A DNA stretch of 64,000 bases from Streptomyces griseiscabiei (GTDB lineage: Bacteria; Actinomycetota; Actinomycetes; Streptomycetales; Streptomycetaceae): positions 225,508 to 289,507 of the forward strand of contig NZ_JAGJBZ010000006.1 of the NCBI RefSeq assembly GCF_020010925.1, given 5' to 3'. Every line of letters begins with the position of its first letter. Within the stretch, counting starts at the first letter, position 1. Below are positions 1 to 8,845 of the stretch, one piece after another. The position numbers were made by a program, and so were the translations under genes. Below the pieces are notes generated by a model. The model was not told where the DNA came from. It worked only from the letters and a program-made list of their open reading frames with translations, and made no database searches.

Positions 1-421
1 CCGACGGCCGGTCCAGTGCGCGGAGCAACGGCAGCCTGGGGTCGTGGAGTTGGACGTCCATCACGATCAGCGCGTCCACCAGGGCCGAGTCCGCGACCCG
101 CCGCAGCCCCTCCTCGCCCTCCTCCTGCGTCAGCAGCAGGACGTCGTGGTCGTGCGCACGGGCCGAGGTCACCGCCGACACGGCGAACTGCATCACCACC
201 GGCACATCGATCCCGGCCCGTAACGGCACCACCATCGCCAGCACGTTGGATCTGCTGCTCGCCAGGGCGCGGGCGCCCGCGTGCGGGCGGTAGCCCAGCT
301 CGCGGACGGACGCCTCGACCCGGGCCCGGGTCTCCGCCGAGATCGGGCGCTTGCCGCTCAGCGCGTACGAGACGGTGCTCGGGGAGACGCCCGCGTGCCG
401 GGCCACGTCCGTGATCCTCAC
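1..421 (-). CDS. LacI-family repressor, N-terminal part only (runs off the window)
   Basis: The visible 140 residues begin at a GTG at 421 and open with a classic LacI helix-turn-helix (ITDVARHAGVSPSTVSYALS), the hinge segment and the start of the periplasmic-binding-like ligand domain (VLAMVVPLR). The start lies 3 bases downstream of the stop of the glycosidase gene, so the two are transcribed together from the promoter beyond 2754. The family binds palindromic operators and releases them on sugar binding. By context this protein should repress its own operon through the twin palindromes at 2783-2821 and respond to a xylose-containing oligosaccharide; that ligand is inferred. The C-terminal half is outside the window. 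Confidence 0.9.
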   Translation of the reverse strand, partial: MRITDVARHAGVSPSTVSYALSGKRPISAETRARVEASVRELGYRPHAGARALASSRSNVLAMVVPLRAGIDVPVVMQFAVSAVTSARAHDHDVLLLTQEEGEEGLRRVADSALVDALIVMDVQLHDPRLPLLRALDRPS

Positions 422-423
422 CG

Positions 424-2754
424 TCACACCGGCCTCGATTCCGCGGGGTCCGACTCCTCGTCCTGCCCGTCCTGCTCGTCCGTCCCGTCCAGGTCCATCG
501 TCAGAAAGCCGGTGCCCGCCTCCGCCCGGACCTCCCGGCCCCCGGCCGCGAGCCCCCACGGCGACCGCGGGTCAGCGCACGACGCCCGCAGCACCCGGCC
601 CTCCCGTACGACGGTGAAGGTCATCTCGCCCACCGGCACGGTGACCCGGGCCCCGTGCGCGAGGCGGTACGCCCGCAGCGTGACCCCGTCGGCGTGGTCG
701 TAGTCCGGCCGGTCGGTCACCGCGCCGACCGGGACGACCGCGCCCGGACGGACCAGGAGCGGCACGCTGGTGAAGTCGTGCCGTTCACGGACCCAGCGCG
801 GGCCGGTGACCGTCCCGTCGTCGTCACTGTCGCCGCCGTCCGGGAAGCGGGTCCAGGTGCCCTCGGGCACGTAGTACGTGACGTCGCCCTCGTCGCTGAG
901 GACGGGGGCCACGAGGAGATCGGGGCCGAGCATGTACTGCCGTTCCAGATGCGCGCAGCCCGGGTCGTCCGGGAACTCCAGCACCATCGCCCGCATCACC
1001 GGCACGCCCTCGGTGTGCGCCGTGCGCGCGGCCCCGTACAGGTACGGCATCAGGCTCAGCTTGAGCCGGGTGAACTTCCGCAGCACGTCCACCGATTCGT
1101 CGTCGAAGAGCCAGGGGACCCGGTACGACGACGAGCCGTGCAGGCGGCTGTGGGAGGAGAGCAGACCGAAGGCGATCCACCGTTTGAAGAGCGCGGGCGT
1201 CGGGGTGCCCTCGAAGCCGCCGATGTCATGGCTCCAGAACCCGAAGCCCGACAGCCCCAGGGACAGCCCGCCGCGCAGCGACTCGGCCATCGCCTCGTAC
1301 GTCGACTCGCAGTCGCCGCCCCAGTGCACGGGGAAGCGCTGGCCGCCCGCCGTCGCCGAGCGGGCGAAGAGCACCGCCTCGCCCTCGCCCCGGTGTTTGC
1401 GCAGGACGTCGAAGACCGTGCGGTTGTAGAGGTGGGTGTAGTGGTTGTGCATCCGCTCCGGGTCCGAGCCGTCGGACCAGGCCACCTCCAGGGGCACCCG
1501 CTCGCCGAAGTCGGTCTTGAAGCAGTCGACGCCCTGGGCGAGCAGCGCCTGAAGTTTCGACGCGTACCACTCGCGGGCCGCCGGGCTGGTGAAGTCCACC
1601 AGCGCCATACCGGGCTGCCACAGGTCCCACTGCCACACGTCGCCGTCCGGCCGGCGCAGCAGATGGCCGAGGTCCCTGCCCTCCGCGAAGAGCGGGGAGC
1701 GCTGGGCGATGTACGGGTTGATCCACACGGAGATCCGCAGGCCCCGGCGTTTGAGGCGGGCCAGCATGCCTTCCGGGTCCGGGAAGACGCGCGAGTCCCA
1801 TGTGAAGTCGCACCACTGGAACTCGCGCATCCAGAAGCAGTCGAAGTGGAACACGGACAGCGGCAGCCGGCGCTCCCGCATGCCCTCGATGAACGAGGTC
1901 ACCGTCTCCTCGTCGTAGGAGGTGGTGAAGGAGGTCGACAGCCACAGACCGAACGACCAGGCGGGCGGCAGCGCCGGGCGGCCGGTGAGGGCCGTGTACT
2001 TGCGGAGGATGTCCTTCGGGGTCGGGCCGTAGACGACGTAGTACGTCAACCGCTGGGTCTCCGCGCTGAACTGGACCTTCGACACGGCCTCCGAGGCGAC
2101 CTCGAAGGACACCCTGCCGGGGTGGTCGACGAAGACGCCGTAGCCCGCGTCGGTGAGATAGAACGGCACGTTCTTGTACGCCTGTTCGGTGGCTGTGCCG
2201 CCGTCGGCGTTCCAGATGTCCACCACCTGGCCGTTCTTGACCAGCGGGCCGAAGCGTTCGCCGAGGCCGTACACCGAGGTGCCGACGCCCAGGGCGAGTT
2301 GTTCGCGGAGGTGGTGGGCGCCGGACGCCTCGCGCATGATGCCCATCGATCTGGGACCGCTGGTGGTGAGGGTGCGGCCGTGGGCGAGGAAGTCGACCCG
2401 CCAGGGGCCGGTGCGGGCGACCCGGACCGACAGCTCTCCGGCGGTGAGGGTGGCGTGGTCGTCGTCGTAGGCGATGTGCGGGGTGAACTCCTCGGCCGTC
2501 AGCTCGAATCGGGGGCCGCGCGGCCGTTCGCCCTCGAAGTGGGTGAAGGTGACGCCGATGACGTCGGGCATCGGGGCGTGGGCGTCGATCGTCACGACCG
2601 GTCCCTTCAGCAGGTCGCCGCGGTGGCGGACGGGCTGGGTGGGGGCATGGACGCGCAGGGTGCCACCGTCCGTGGCGGTGACGTCGAGGACCTCGGCCGG
2701 GTACGCCGCGGTGACGCCCTCACGGAGCAGCCAGTAGCCGTCGGTGAACTTCAT
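424..2754 (-). CDS. yicI: GH31 alpha-xylosidase (YicI type)
   Basis: A 776-residue cytoplasmic glycoside hydrolase of family 31 with no signal peptide. The barrel carries the two catalytic signatures of YicI-type alpha-xylosidases: the nucleophile motif KTDFGERVP and the acid/base region HWGGDCESTYEAMAESLRGG followed by SGFGFWSHDIGGFEG. DCFWMREFQWCDF just before the barrel is also typical of YicI rather than of general alpha-glucosidases. The length matches the family (about 770). It should remove alpha-linked xylose from xyloglucan-derived oligosaccharides such as isoprimeverose. It is co-transcribed with the LacI gene, and two 16-bp palindromes lie 29 bp upstream of the start. Exact substrate preference between alpha-xyloside and alpha-glucoside is not provable from sequence. 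Confidence 0.93.
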   Translation of the reverse strand: MKFTDGYWLLREGVTAAYPAEVLDVTATDGGTLRVHAPTQPVRHRGDLLKGPVVTIDAHAPMPDVIGVTFTHFEGERPRGPRFELTAEEFTPHIAYDDDHATLTAGELSVRVARTGPWRVDFLAHGRTLTTSGPRSMGIMREASGAHHLREQLALGVGTSVYGLGERFGPLVKNGQVVDIWNADGGTATEQAYKNVPFYLTDAGYGVFVDHPGRVSFEVASEAVSKVQFSAETQRLTYYVVYGPTPKDILRKYTALTGRPALPPAWSFGLWLSTSFTTSYDEETVTSFIEGMRERRLPLSVFHFDCFWMREFQWCDFTWDSRVFPDPEGMLARLKRRGLRISVWINPYIAQRSPLFAEGRDLGHLLRRPDGDVWQWDLWQPGMALVDFTSPAAREWYASKLQALLAQGVDCFKTDFGERVPLEVAWSDGSDPERMHNHYTHLYNRTVFDVLRKHRGEGEAVLFARSATAGGQRFPVHWGGDCESTYEAMAESLRGGLSLGLSGFGFWSHDIGGFEGTPTPALFKRWIAFGLLSSHSRLHGSSSYRVPWLFDDESVDVLRKFTRLKLSLMPYLYGAARTAHTEGVPVMRAMVLEFPDDPGCAHLERQYMLGPDLLVAPVLSDEGDVTYYVPEGTWTRFPDGGDSDDDGTVTGPRWVRERHDFTSVPLLVRPGAVVPVGAVTDRPDYDHADGVTLRAYRLAHGARVTVPVGEMTFTVVREGRVLRASCADPRSPWGLAAGGREVRAEAGTGFLTMDLDGTDEQDGQDEESDPAESRPV

Positions 2755-2782
2755 CTGTGGGGGGATCCTTACCGCCGGGCGG

Positions 2783-2821
2783 GTCGAATCGATTCGACGA
2801 AGTGTGTCGAAGCGCTTCGAC
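2783..2821 (-). promoter_or_regulatory. Twin LacI-type operators
   Basis: Two perfect 16-bp palindromes, GTCGAATCGATTCGAC (2783-2798) and GTCGAAGCGCTTCGAC (2806-2821), sit just upstream of the alpha-xylosidase start. Their centres are 23 bp apart, about two helical turns, so two repressor dimers could bind the same face. Even length with a central CG-type dyad is typical of LacI/GalR operators. The adjacent LacI gene (1-421) is the obvious ligand. Confidence 0.85.
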
Positions 2822-2848
2822 GGAAGGTAAGGGTGGGCTCACAGCGAG

Positions 2849-4228
2849 TCAATGGGTGGGACGGGAAAACGTCGCGATCAGCAGGGCCAGGGCTGCCGCG
2901 GCCACCGGGACCGCGAAGCCCGCCGTGCCGGAGGAGATGCCGGCGGCGGAGGTCGCGGTGGTGGCCGTGGCGGCTCCGGGGCCGTGTTCGGCCACCCAGC
3001 CGCCGAGGGCCGAGCCGCCCGCTGTCCCGCCGAGGAGGCCGGTGACCGCGAGGGTCATGCCCTCGTTCAACTGTCCCTCGGGGGTGCGCTGTTGGACCAG
3101 GGACATGGCGGTGACCATGGTCGGGGCGGTGGCCGTGCCGGCGAGGAGGAGGGCCGGGGCGAGCAGCAGGAGCGAACCGGTGGCGGTGGCGGCGAGCCAG
3201 GGGAGGGCCATCAGGGCGGTCATCGCGGCCAGACAGCGGCGGAAGCGGCGCTCGGCGGGGCCCGTCACCCGCAGCGCGCCGTAGGCGAGGCCCGCCGCGA
3301 AGGAACCGGCCGCCTGGAGACCGAGGATCACACCCGACGCGGCGGCGTGGCCCCGGGCGTCCGCGTAGGCGACGGTGACGACCTCCAGGGAGCCGAAGAC
3401 CGCGCCGGTGGCGAGGAGGACGATGAGCAGGGGCGCGATGCCGGGGCTGCGGAGCGGCGACCTCGTGGTCGTACGGCCGGAGGGCGGGGGCTCGGTGGCG
3501 CGTTGGGCGGCGAGGACCAGGACGCCGGTCATGCACAGGAGACCGCCGATCAGGGTGCCGGCCTCGGGGAACAGGGCGGTGCAGAGGAAGGCGGCGGCGA
3601 CCGGGCCCAGCATGAAGCAGAGTTCGTCCACCGCCTGTTCGAAGGAGTTGGCGGTGTGCAGGGCGGCCGGGTCGTCCTTGAGGAGGTGGGTCCAGCGGGC
3701 GCGGGCCATTCCGCCGGTGTTGGGGGTCGTGGCGGTGGCCGCGTAGGAGGCGAACAGGGTCCAGACGGGGGCGTTCCAGTGGACGCAGGCGATCAGGGAG
3801 AGGGTGCCGAGGAGGGCGGCGGCGGTGGCGGGTACGGCGACTCGCGCCTGGCCGTGGCGGTCGACCAGGCGGGCGGTCCAGGGGGCGACCAGGGCGGTGG
3901 CGGCGAGGCCCGTCGCGACGACGGCGCCGGCGAGGGCGTAGGAGCCGTGGGAGTCGGCGATCATGAGGATCGCGCTCACGCCGAACATGCCCATGGGGAG
4001 GCGGGCGAGGATGCCTCCGGCGGTGAAGCGGAGGGTGTGGGGGTTTTGGAAGAGGGCGCGGTAGGGGGTGGGGGTGGTTGTGCGTCGGCGGGTGCGGGTT
4101 CGTTGTGGCTTGTCGCGCAGTTCCCCGCGCCCCTTGAGTTGGCGGGGGCGGAAGTCTGCTGCGACGAGTGTGTCGGCGGTGACGGTGAGCAGGGGTGGGT
4201 GGTGGTGGTCGGGGTCGGGGGTCGGCAT
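2849..4228 (-). CDS. MFS transporter
   Basis: A 459-residue major facilitator protein with about 12 hydrophobic segments; the region GMFGVSAILMIADSHGSYALAG begins TM1 and APWTARLVDRHGQARVA is the cytoplasmic loop between TM2 and TM3. The substrate is unknown; relatives are often annotated as drug or small-molecule exporters. The ATG at 4228 was chosen because the only frame extension upstream overlaps the divergent LysR gene. The unusual N-terminus (residues 27-60, containing LKGRGELRDKPQ) is encoded by a copy of the dispersed GGCGCGGGGAACTGCGCGA repeat, and no alternative ATG/GTG lies between it and the first conserved residues (YRALFQNPHTLRF). The repeat therefore either adds a foreign N-terminal tail or has displaced the original start. 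Confidence 0.85.
   Translation of the reverse strand: MPTPDPDHHHPPLLTVTADTLVAADFRPRQLKGRGELRDKPQRTRTRRRTTTPTPYRALFQNPHTLRFTAGGILARLPMGMFGVSAILMIADSHGSYALAGAVVATGLAATALVAPWTARLVDRHGQARVAVPATAAALLGTLSLIACVHWNAPVWTLFASYAATATTPNTGGMARARWTHLLKDDPAALHTANSFEQAVDELCFMLGPVAAAFLCTALFPEAGTLIGGLLCMTGVLVLAAQRATEPPPSGRTTTRSPLRSPGIAPLLIVLLATGAVFGSLEVVTVAYADARGHAAASGVILGLQAAGSFAAGLAYGALRVTGPAERRFRRCLAAMTALMALPWLAATATGSLLLLAPALLLAGTATAPTMVTAMSLVQQRTPEGQLNEGMTLAVTGLLGGTAGGSALGGWVAEHGPGAATATTATSAAGISSGTAGFAVPVAAAALALLIATFSRPTH
4113..4134 (-). repeat. Dispersed palindromic repeat, copy 1 (inside MFS gene)
   Basis: One copy of the repeat whose core is GGCGCGGGGAACTGCGCGA (read on the minus strand here). It lies in the coding region for the N-terminus of the MFS transporter. 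Further copies are at 4592, 4727, 22611, 32160, 46074, 61623 and 61744, so this is a genome-scattered family. Confidence 0.85.
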
Positions 4229-4312
4229 GTGACCTACCGTCGCCCCTTGCTTGATCCACCGTCCAACACCTACTCCGTCGCCATTCACGCGCCCCGGTTG
4301 TAAATTCGCCTG

Positions 4313-5243
4313 ATGTCCGCTGTTCCGCATGTTCCGTCCGTGCCGTACGCCGTCGACCCCCGGCTTCTGCGGGGGTTTCTCGCGGTCGCCGAGGAGCTGC
4401 ACTTCACCCGGGCCGCCGCACGGCTGCATGTCGCTCAGCAGGCGTTGAGCCGGGATGTGCGGCGACTGGAGCGGGAGTTGGGCGTGGAGCTGTTCGTGCG
4501 GAGCACCCGGCAGGTGGGGCTGAGGGGGACGGGGGCGCCTAATAGCTCGGGAGGAGCGGTTCGTGGGCGGGTGCGGGTCCGGTGGGGCTTCTCGCGCAGT
4601 TCCCCGCGCCCCTAAAAGATCAGGCCCCTGCGGGCCTGAAATACCACGGCTCTGCGGGCCTGGAACGTGGTGGCCGGAGGCGGCGGTCGGCGGGCCGAAA
4701 AGCATGGGGCGTAGCCCCTGCTTTTCAGGGGCGCGGGGAACTGCGCGACCAGCCCCCACCGGGCCCGTACTCCGCGACGAGACCGCACCGCCCCTGACCC
4801 TTCCGGTCCTCGATGAGCCGCGGCTTCCGCTTGGGGCTGTTCGGCCTGTGGCACACCGGGTTCATCAGGTGTGTCGGCGAGGGCGGCCACGCCGACCAGC
4901 GCCTGATGCATCCAGCGGCGCCGACTCGGGCATCGAGGTCGCCGCGCCCGCACCGCTGGCCGTGGCGGAGGAGGAGTTCCGGCGGATCATGGCGAAGACC
5001 AGGTCGCCGGTGCTGGCGGTGGCGGACTTCCCGGCCATGCCGGGGACGGTGGCGCGGCCGATTGTCGACCCCGTGCCGTTGTCACCCGTGTCGTTGGTGT
5101 GGCGGAAGGGGCTCAGGCATCCCGGACTCGACGCGTTGCGGCGGGCCGCCGTCGAGTTGGCGGAGGCGGAAGTATGGCTATCACATCCGGAGGACGGGTG
5201 GATTCCGGCCAGAGATGCACTCATCATGATGACCTTCACCTGA
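4313..5243 (+). pseudogene. LysR-family regulator disrupted by repeat insertion
   Basis: The ATG at 4313 starts a normal LysR winged-helix domain ([46 protein letters not shown]). The frame breaks at about 4530, where a paired copy of the dispersed repeat (4592-4748) begins. A recognisable LysR C-terminus resumes in another frame at about 4930 (RRIMAKTRSPVLAVADFPAMPG ... LDALRRAAVELAEAE) and ends at 5243. Most of the effector-binding domain is missing, so the gene is dead or makes only an orphan DNA-binding domain. It is divergent from the MFS gene, which it presumably once controlled. Confidence 0.8.
4592..4748. repeat. Dispersed repeat, inverted pair (copies 2 and 3)
   Basis: Two cores in opposite orientation (4592-4613 and 4727-4748) bracket about 110 bp of smaller hairpins, including AAAAGCATGGGGC...GCCCCTGCTTTT and a GGCCC/GGGCC stem. 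The same internal hairpin recurs, inverted, in the pair at 61623-61765, so the unit is a composite REP/BIME-like element rather than a chance match. It sits in the middle of the broken LysR gene. Confidence 0.85.
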
Positions 5244-5402
5244 CATCCCACACATAGACATCTCTCCCACCCCTACATTCGGGGCCCGGGTGCGTGTGAG
5301 GGGCGGGGCGCCCCGGATCGGGTGGGGGCTCGGTCCGGTACAGGAAAGTGCGACCGCCCGGCATCGAACACGCACCCGGAACGATCCCGTGGGGGGAAGT
5401 GC

Positions 5403-6488
5403 GTGCACGTCGAGAACTGGCCCAACGGCAGCCGGCCGAAGGGTGTCGAGCCACAGGGCTCTCAGTCGCAGGGCTCTGGGTCGCAGGGCGTCCGGTCGCA
5501 GGGTTTTCCGTCGCCGCTGACCGGTGGCGAGGGTGAAGGCCCCGGTCGAGGCCGTGGTGGCGGCAGGGGTGTCGGGGACGAGGTGGTCTGGCCCGAGGCC
5601 GCCGGCAGAACGGGAGCGGTGCCGAGGCAGCCGGGAGTCGCCCCGGCGGCGCCCTGGGAGCAGCCCGATCAGCCGGGCCGTAATCACGATCCGCACGAGG
5701 TGACCGTGCAACTCGACGGTGTGGGGCGCGAAGTGGACGAGGGATCGGGCCGGCACGCCGGCAGGAACGGGGACACGGCCGGCGCCGGACAGGACTCCGA
5801 CGGGCCCGTCTTCGTCGACGAGTCGGGCCGGCGCCGGAACCTCTACCGCAAGCTCGGTATCGCCGTGGGCACCGCCTGCGCCGCGTACGCCGTGGTCATC
5901 GTCGGCACGCTGGTGTCCGGCAACTCGGACGCGCCCTGGCTGCCGGTGCCGATGCAGAAGGACGACAAGCCGGCCGGCCAGGTGGACACCCCTCCGCTGC
6001 CGGACGAGTCGGACGACCGGACCGACGAGGCCGACGGCTTCGTACCCGACTCCGGTCCGGGCGGCGGCCGTACGGGGGCCTCGTCCTCGCCGGGTGCCAA
6101 GTCACCGACCGGCTCCTCGGGGAAGGCCAAGCAGCCGGAGAAGTCGGCGAGCGCCGAGCCGTCGGCCAGGCCCAGCGCCGGTGCGACGCCGGGGCCGAAG
6201 CCCACCGTCGGCGTGAAGGACCCCGAGCCGTCCGCCTCGGCGCCCGAGCCGCCGAAGGTCGACCCCACCCCCTCGGCCTCGCCGCCCGCCTCGCCCACGC
6301 CCTCCGAGACCGGGTCCGCCGGCCCCGCTCCGGGCTCCGGCGGTTCGGACAACGTCGCCGGCGGACCGGCGTCCCCGGCGCCCGTCCAGTCCGTCGAGCC
6401 CGCCCCGTCCTCCACGCCGGACGGCTCGCCGAGCGCGCAGGAGCCGTCGGGTCCGTCGAGCCCGCAGAACCCGGAGAGCCCCGCCTGA
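5403..6488 (+). CDS. Pro/Ser-rich single-pass membrane protein of a surface-glycan operon
   Basis: A 361-residue protein with a charged, low-complexity cytoplasmic N-terminus, one transmembrane helix (KLGIAVGTACAAYAVVIVGTLVSG, about residues 150-172) and a long extracytoplasmic tail rich in Pro, Ala, Ser and Gly ending at QNPESPA. The GTG at 5403 is preferred because GGGGGAAG lies 5-10 bases upstream. The stop overlaps the ATG of the deacetylase/synthase gene by one base, so the two are translationally coupled. It has no catalytic domain I can recognise; it resembles wall-spanning scaffold or accessory proteins next to glycan synthases. Its role in polymer export or anchoring is inferred from position only. 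Confidence 0.8.
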   Translation: MHVENWPNGSRPKGVEPQGSQSQGSGSQGVRSQGFPSPLTGGEGEGPGRGRGGGRGVGDEVVWPEAAGRTGAVPRQPGVAPAAPWEQPDQPGRNHDPHEVTVQLDGVGREVDEGSGRHAGRNGDTAGAGQDSDGPVFVDESGRRRNLYRKLGIAVGTACAAYAVVIVGTLVSGNSDAPWLPVPMQKDDKPAGQVDTPPLPDESDDRTDEADGFVPDSGPGGGRTGASSSPGAKSPTGSSGKAKQPEKSASAEPSARPSAGATPGPKPTVGVKDPEPSASAPEPPKVDPTPSASPPASPTPSETGSAGPAPGSGGSDNVAGGPASPAPVQSVEPAPSSTPDGSPSAQEPSGPSSPQNPESPA

Positions 6489-8845
6489 TGACCCGCTCCG
6501 AGCACGGCGGCACGCCCTCGCGTGCCGCCGCCAATCGCCGTACCCGCTCCACGCGTTCGACACCCGCCTCCGAGGGCGGCACCAGCGGCGCCGGTGCCAT
6601 GTCCGGCGGCACCGCCCCCGGCGGCCCGACGCGCCCGTCCGCGAAGCGCTCGCGCAAGAGCCCGAAGAAGCGTTCCGCGCGGCGGCGGGTGCCGCTGCGC
6701 CAGGTGCTGCCCTGTGTGCTGCTCCTCGCCCTGATGGCCATGCTGATGCTGCGCGGCTATGTGCACAGCGAGATCCTCGCGGACCACCGCGTCGGGCCGC
6801 TGGTCTCGAACGACGAAGTGCCGAAGAAGATACTGAAGGGCGGGCCCGTCATCGACACCCGCTCCGGACGGCAGCTCGCCCTCGACGTCCCCGACTACGA
6901 GCTGGTGCTGACCTTCGACGACGGGCCGGACCCCGAGTGGACCCCCAAGGTCCTCGACATGCTGAAGAAGCACGACGCCAAGGCCGTCTTCTTCATCACC
7001 GGCACCATGGCCTCCCGCTACCCGGACCTGGTCCAGCGGATGGTCGACGAGGGCCACGAGATCGGCCTGCACACCTTCAACCACCCTGATCTCTCCCTGC
7101 AGTCCAAGGACCGCATCGACTGGGAGCTGTCCCAGAACCAGCTGGCCCTCGCGGGCGCGGCGGGCATCCGCACCTCGCTGTTCCGGCCGCCCTACTCGTC
7201 GTTCTCGGCGCGCATGGACAACCGGACCTGGCCGGTGACGCAGTACATCGGCGGTCGCGGCTACATCACCGTCGTCAGCGACACCGACAGCCAGGACTGG
7301 CAGCGGCCGGGGGTCGACGAGATCATCCGCCGGGCCACGCCCGAGCGCGGTGACGGCACGATCGTGCTGATGCACGACTCCGGCGGCGACCGCTCGCAGA
7401 CCGTCGCCGCGCTGGACCGGTACATCCCCCGACTCCAGGTCAAGGGCTACAAGTTCGACACCCTGACCGGCGCGCTGAAGGCGCCCAGCGCGCACACCCC
7501 GGTCACCGGCCTCGGCCTGGTGAAGGGCAAGGTCTGGGTGACGCTGGTGCAGGTCTCCGAGAAGACGACCAGCGTCCTCGTCGTCGCCCTCGCCGTCGTC
7601 GGTGTCCTCGTCCTCGCCCGCTTCGGCCTGATGCTGGTCCTGTCGCTCGTCCACGCCCGCAAGGTCAGGCGGCGCGGCTTCCGCTGGGGGCCGGACGGGC
7701 CCGTCACCGAACCGGTGTCGGTGCTCGTGCCGGCCTACAACGAGGCCAAGTGCATCGAGAAGACGGTCCGTTCGCTGGTGGCGAGCGACCATCCCATCGA
7801 GGTGCTGGTCATCGACGACGGCTCCAGCGACGGCACGGCCGGCATCGTCGAGGAACTGGGCAAGGACCTGCCGGGCGTCCGCGTCGTACGGCAGCTGAAC
7901 GCGGGCAAGCCCGCCGCCCTCAACCGGGGCATCGCCAACGCGCGGCACGAGATCATCGTCATGATGGACGGCGACACGGTCTTCGAACGGTCCACCGTCC
8001 GTGAGCTGGTCCAGCCCTTCGCCGACCCCCGCGTCGGCGCGGTCGCGGGCAACGCCAAGGTCGGCAACCGCGACACCATGATCGGTGCCTGGCAGCACAT
8101 CGAGTACGTGATGGGCTTCAACCTCGACCGCCGGATGTACGACATCCTGCGCTGCATGCCGACGATCCCCGGCGCGGTCGGGGCGTTCCGTCGCACGGCC
8201 CTCGAACGGGTCGGCGGGATGAGCGAGGACACCCTCGCCGAGGACACCGACATCACCATGGCCATGCACCGCGACGGCTGGCACGTCGTCTACGCCGAGA
8301 ACGCGCGCGCCTGGACCGAGGCCCCGGAATCCGTCCAGCAGCTGTGGTCCCAGCGCTACCGCTGGTCGTACGGCACCATGCAGGCGATCTGGAAGCACCG
8401 GGGCTCCCTCTTCGACCGGGGCGCCTCGGGCCGCTTCGGCCGGGTGGGCCTGCCGCTGGTCTCCCTCTTCATGGTCGTGGCCCCGCTGCTGGCCCCGCTC
8501 ATCGACGTGTTCCTGCTCTACGGGCTGGTCTTCGGGCCGACCGAGAAGACGATCGGCGCCTGGCTGGGCGTCCTGGCCGTCCAAGTGGTGTGCGCGGCCC
8601 TCGCGTTCCGCCTGGACAAGGAACGCATGACCCATCTGATCTCGCTCCCGCTGCAGCAGATCCTGTACCGGCAGCTCATGTACGTGGTCCTGCTCCAGTC
8701 CTGGATCACCGCCCTCACCGGCGGCCGGCTGCGCTGGCAGAAGCTGCGGCGGACGGGGGCCGTGGGGCTGCCGGGCGCGCCGGACGGGGCGGCCGTGCCC
8801 CCGCAGACGGCGGGGCACGCGGGAGAGCGGAGGCCGGTCGGATGA
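6488..8845 (+). CDS. matB: Bifunctional polysaccharide deacetylase / GT2 glycan synthase (MatB-like)
   Basis: A 785-residue membrane protein. After a basic N-terminus and TM1 (about residues 75-95) comes a NodB deacetylase domain (LTFDDGPDPEWTP, residues about 135-145; HTFNHPDLS; final MHDSGGDR). A second TM block (about 355-385) is followed by a processive family-2 glycosyltransferase: VSVLVPAYNE, VIDDGSSDG, MMDGDTVF, EDTDITMAM and the QRYRW acceptor motif, then several C-terminal TM helices. This fusion is the layout of MatB, which with MatA makes a PNAG-like poly-beta-1,6-GlcNAc needed for mycelial pellet formation in Streptomyces lividans (established for the family). Start and stop overlap both neighbours as ATGA, which implies one operon. 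Confidence 0.88.
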   Translation: MTRSEHGGTPSRAAANRRTRSTRSTPASEGGTSGAGAMSGGTAPGGPTRPSAKRSRKSPKKRSARRRVPLRQVLPCVLLLALMAMLMLRGYVHSEILADHRVGPLVSNDEVPKKILKGGPVIDTRSGRQLALDVPDYELVLTFDDGPDPEWTPKVLDMLKKHDAKAVFFITGTMASRYPDLVQRMVDEGHEIGLHTFNHPDLSLQSKDRIDWELSQNQLALAGAAGIRTSLFRPPYSSFSARMDNRTWPVTQYIGGRGYITVVSDTDSQDWQRPGVDEIIRRATPERGDGTIVLMHDSGGDRSQTVAALDRYIPRLQVKGYKFDTLTGALKAPSAHTPVTGLGLVKGKVWVTLVQVSEKTTSVLVVALAVVGVLVLARFGLMLVLSLVHARKVRRRGFRWGPDGPVTEPVSVLVPAYNEAKCIEKTVRSLVASDHPIEVLVIDDGSSDGTAGIVEELGKDLPGVRVVRQLNAGKPAALNRGIANARHEIIVMMDGDTVFERSTVRELVQPFADPRVGAVAGNAKVGNRDTMIGAWQHIEYVMGFNLDRRMYDILRCMPTIPGAVGAFRRTALERVGGMSEDTLAEDTDITMAMHRDGWHVVYAENARAWTEAPESVQQLWSQRYRWSYGTMQAIWKHRGSLFDRGASGRFGRVGLPLVSLFMVVAPLLAPLIDVFLLYGLVFGPTEKTIGAWLGVLAVQVVCAALAFRLDKERMTHLISLPLQQILYRQLMYVVLLQSWITALTGGRLRWQKLRRTGAVGLPGAPDGAAVPPQTAGHAGERRPVG

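Noticed and set aside
2806..2821. GTCGAAGCGCTTCGAC as a LexA box
   Set aside because: It lacks the GAAC-N4-GTTC core and is paired with a second related palindrome next to a LacI gene, so a sugar-repressor operator fits better.
655..3045. Long open frame on the plus strand opposite the alpha-xylosidase gene
   Set aside because: Antisense shadow of a high-GC gene: Arg/Val/Gly/His-rich translation, no family motifs and no ribosome site; the minus-strand GH31 protein is unambiguous.
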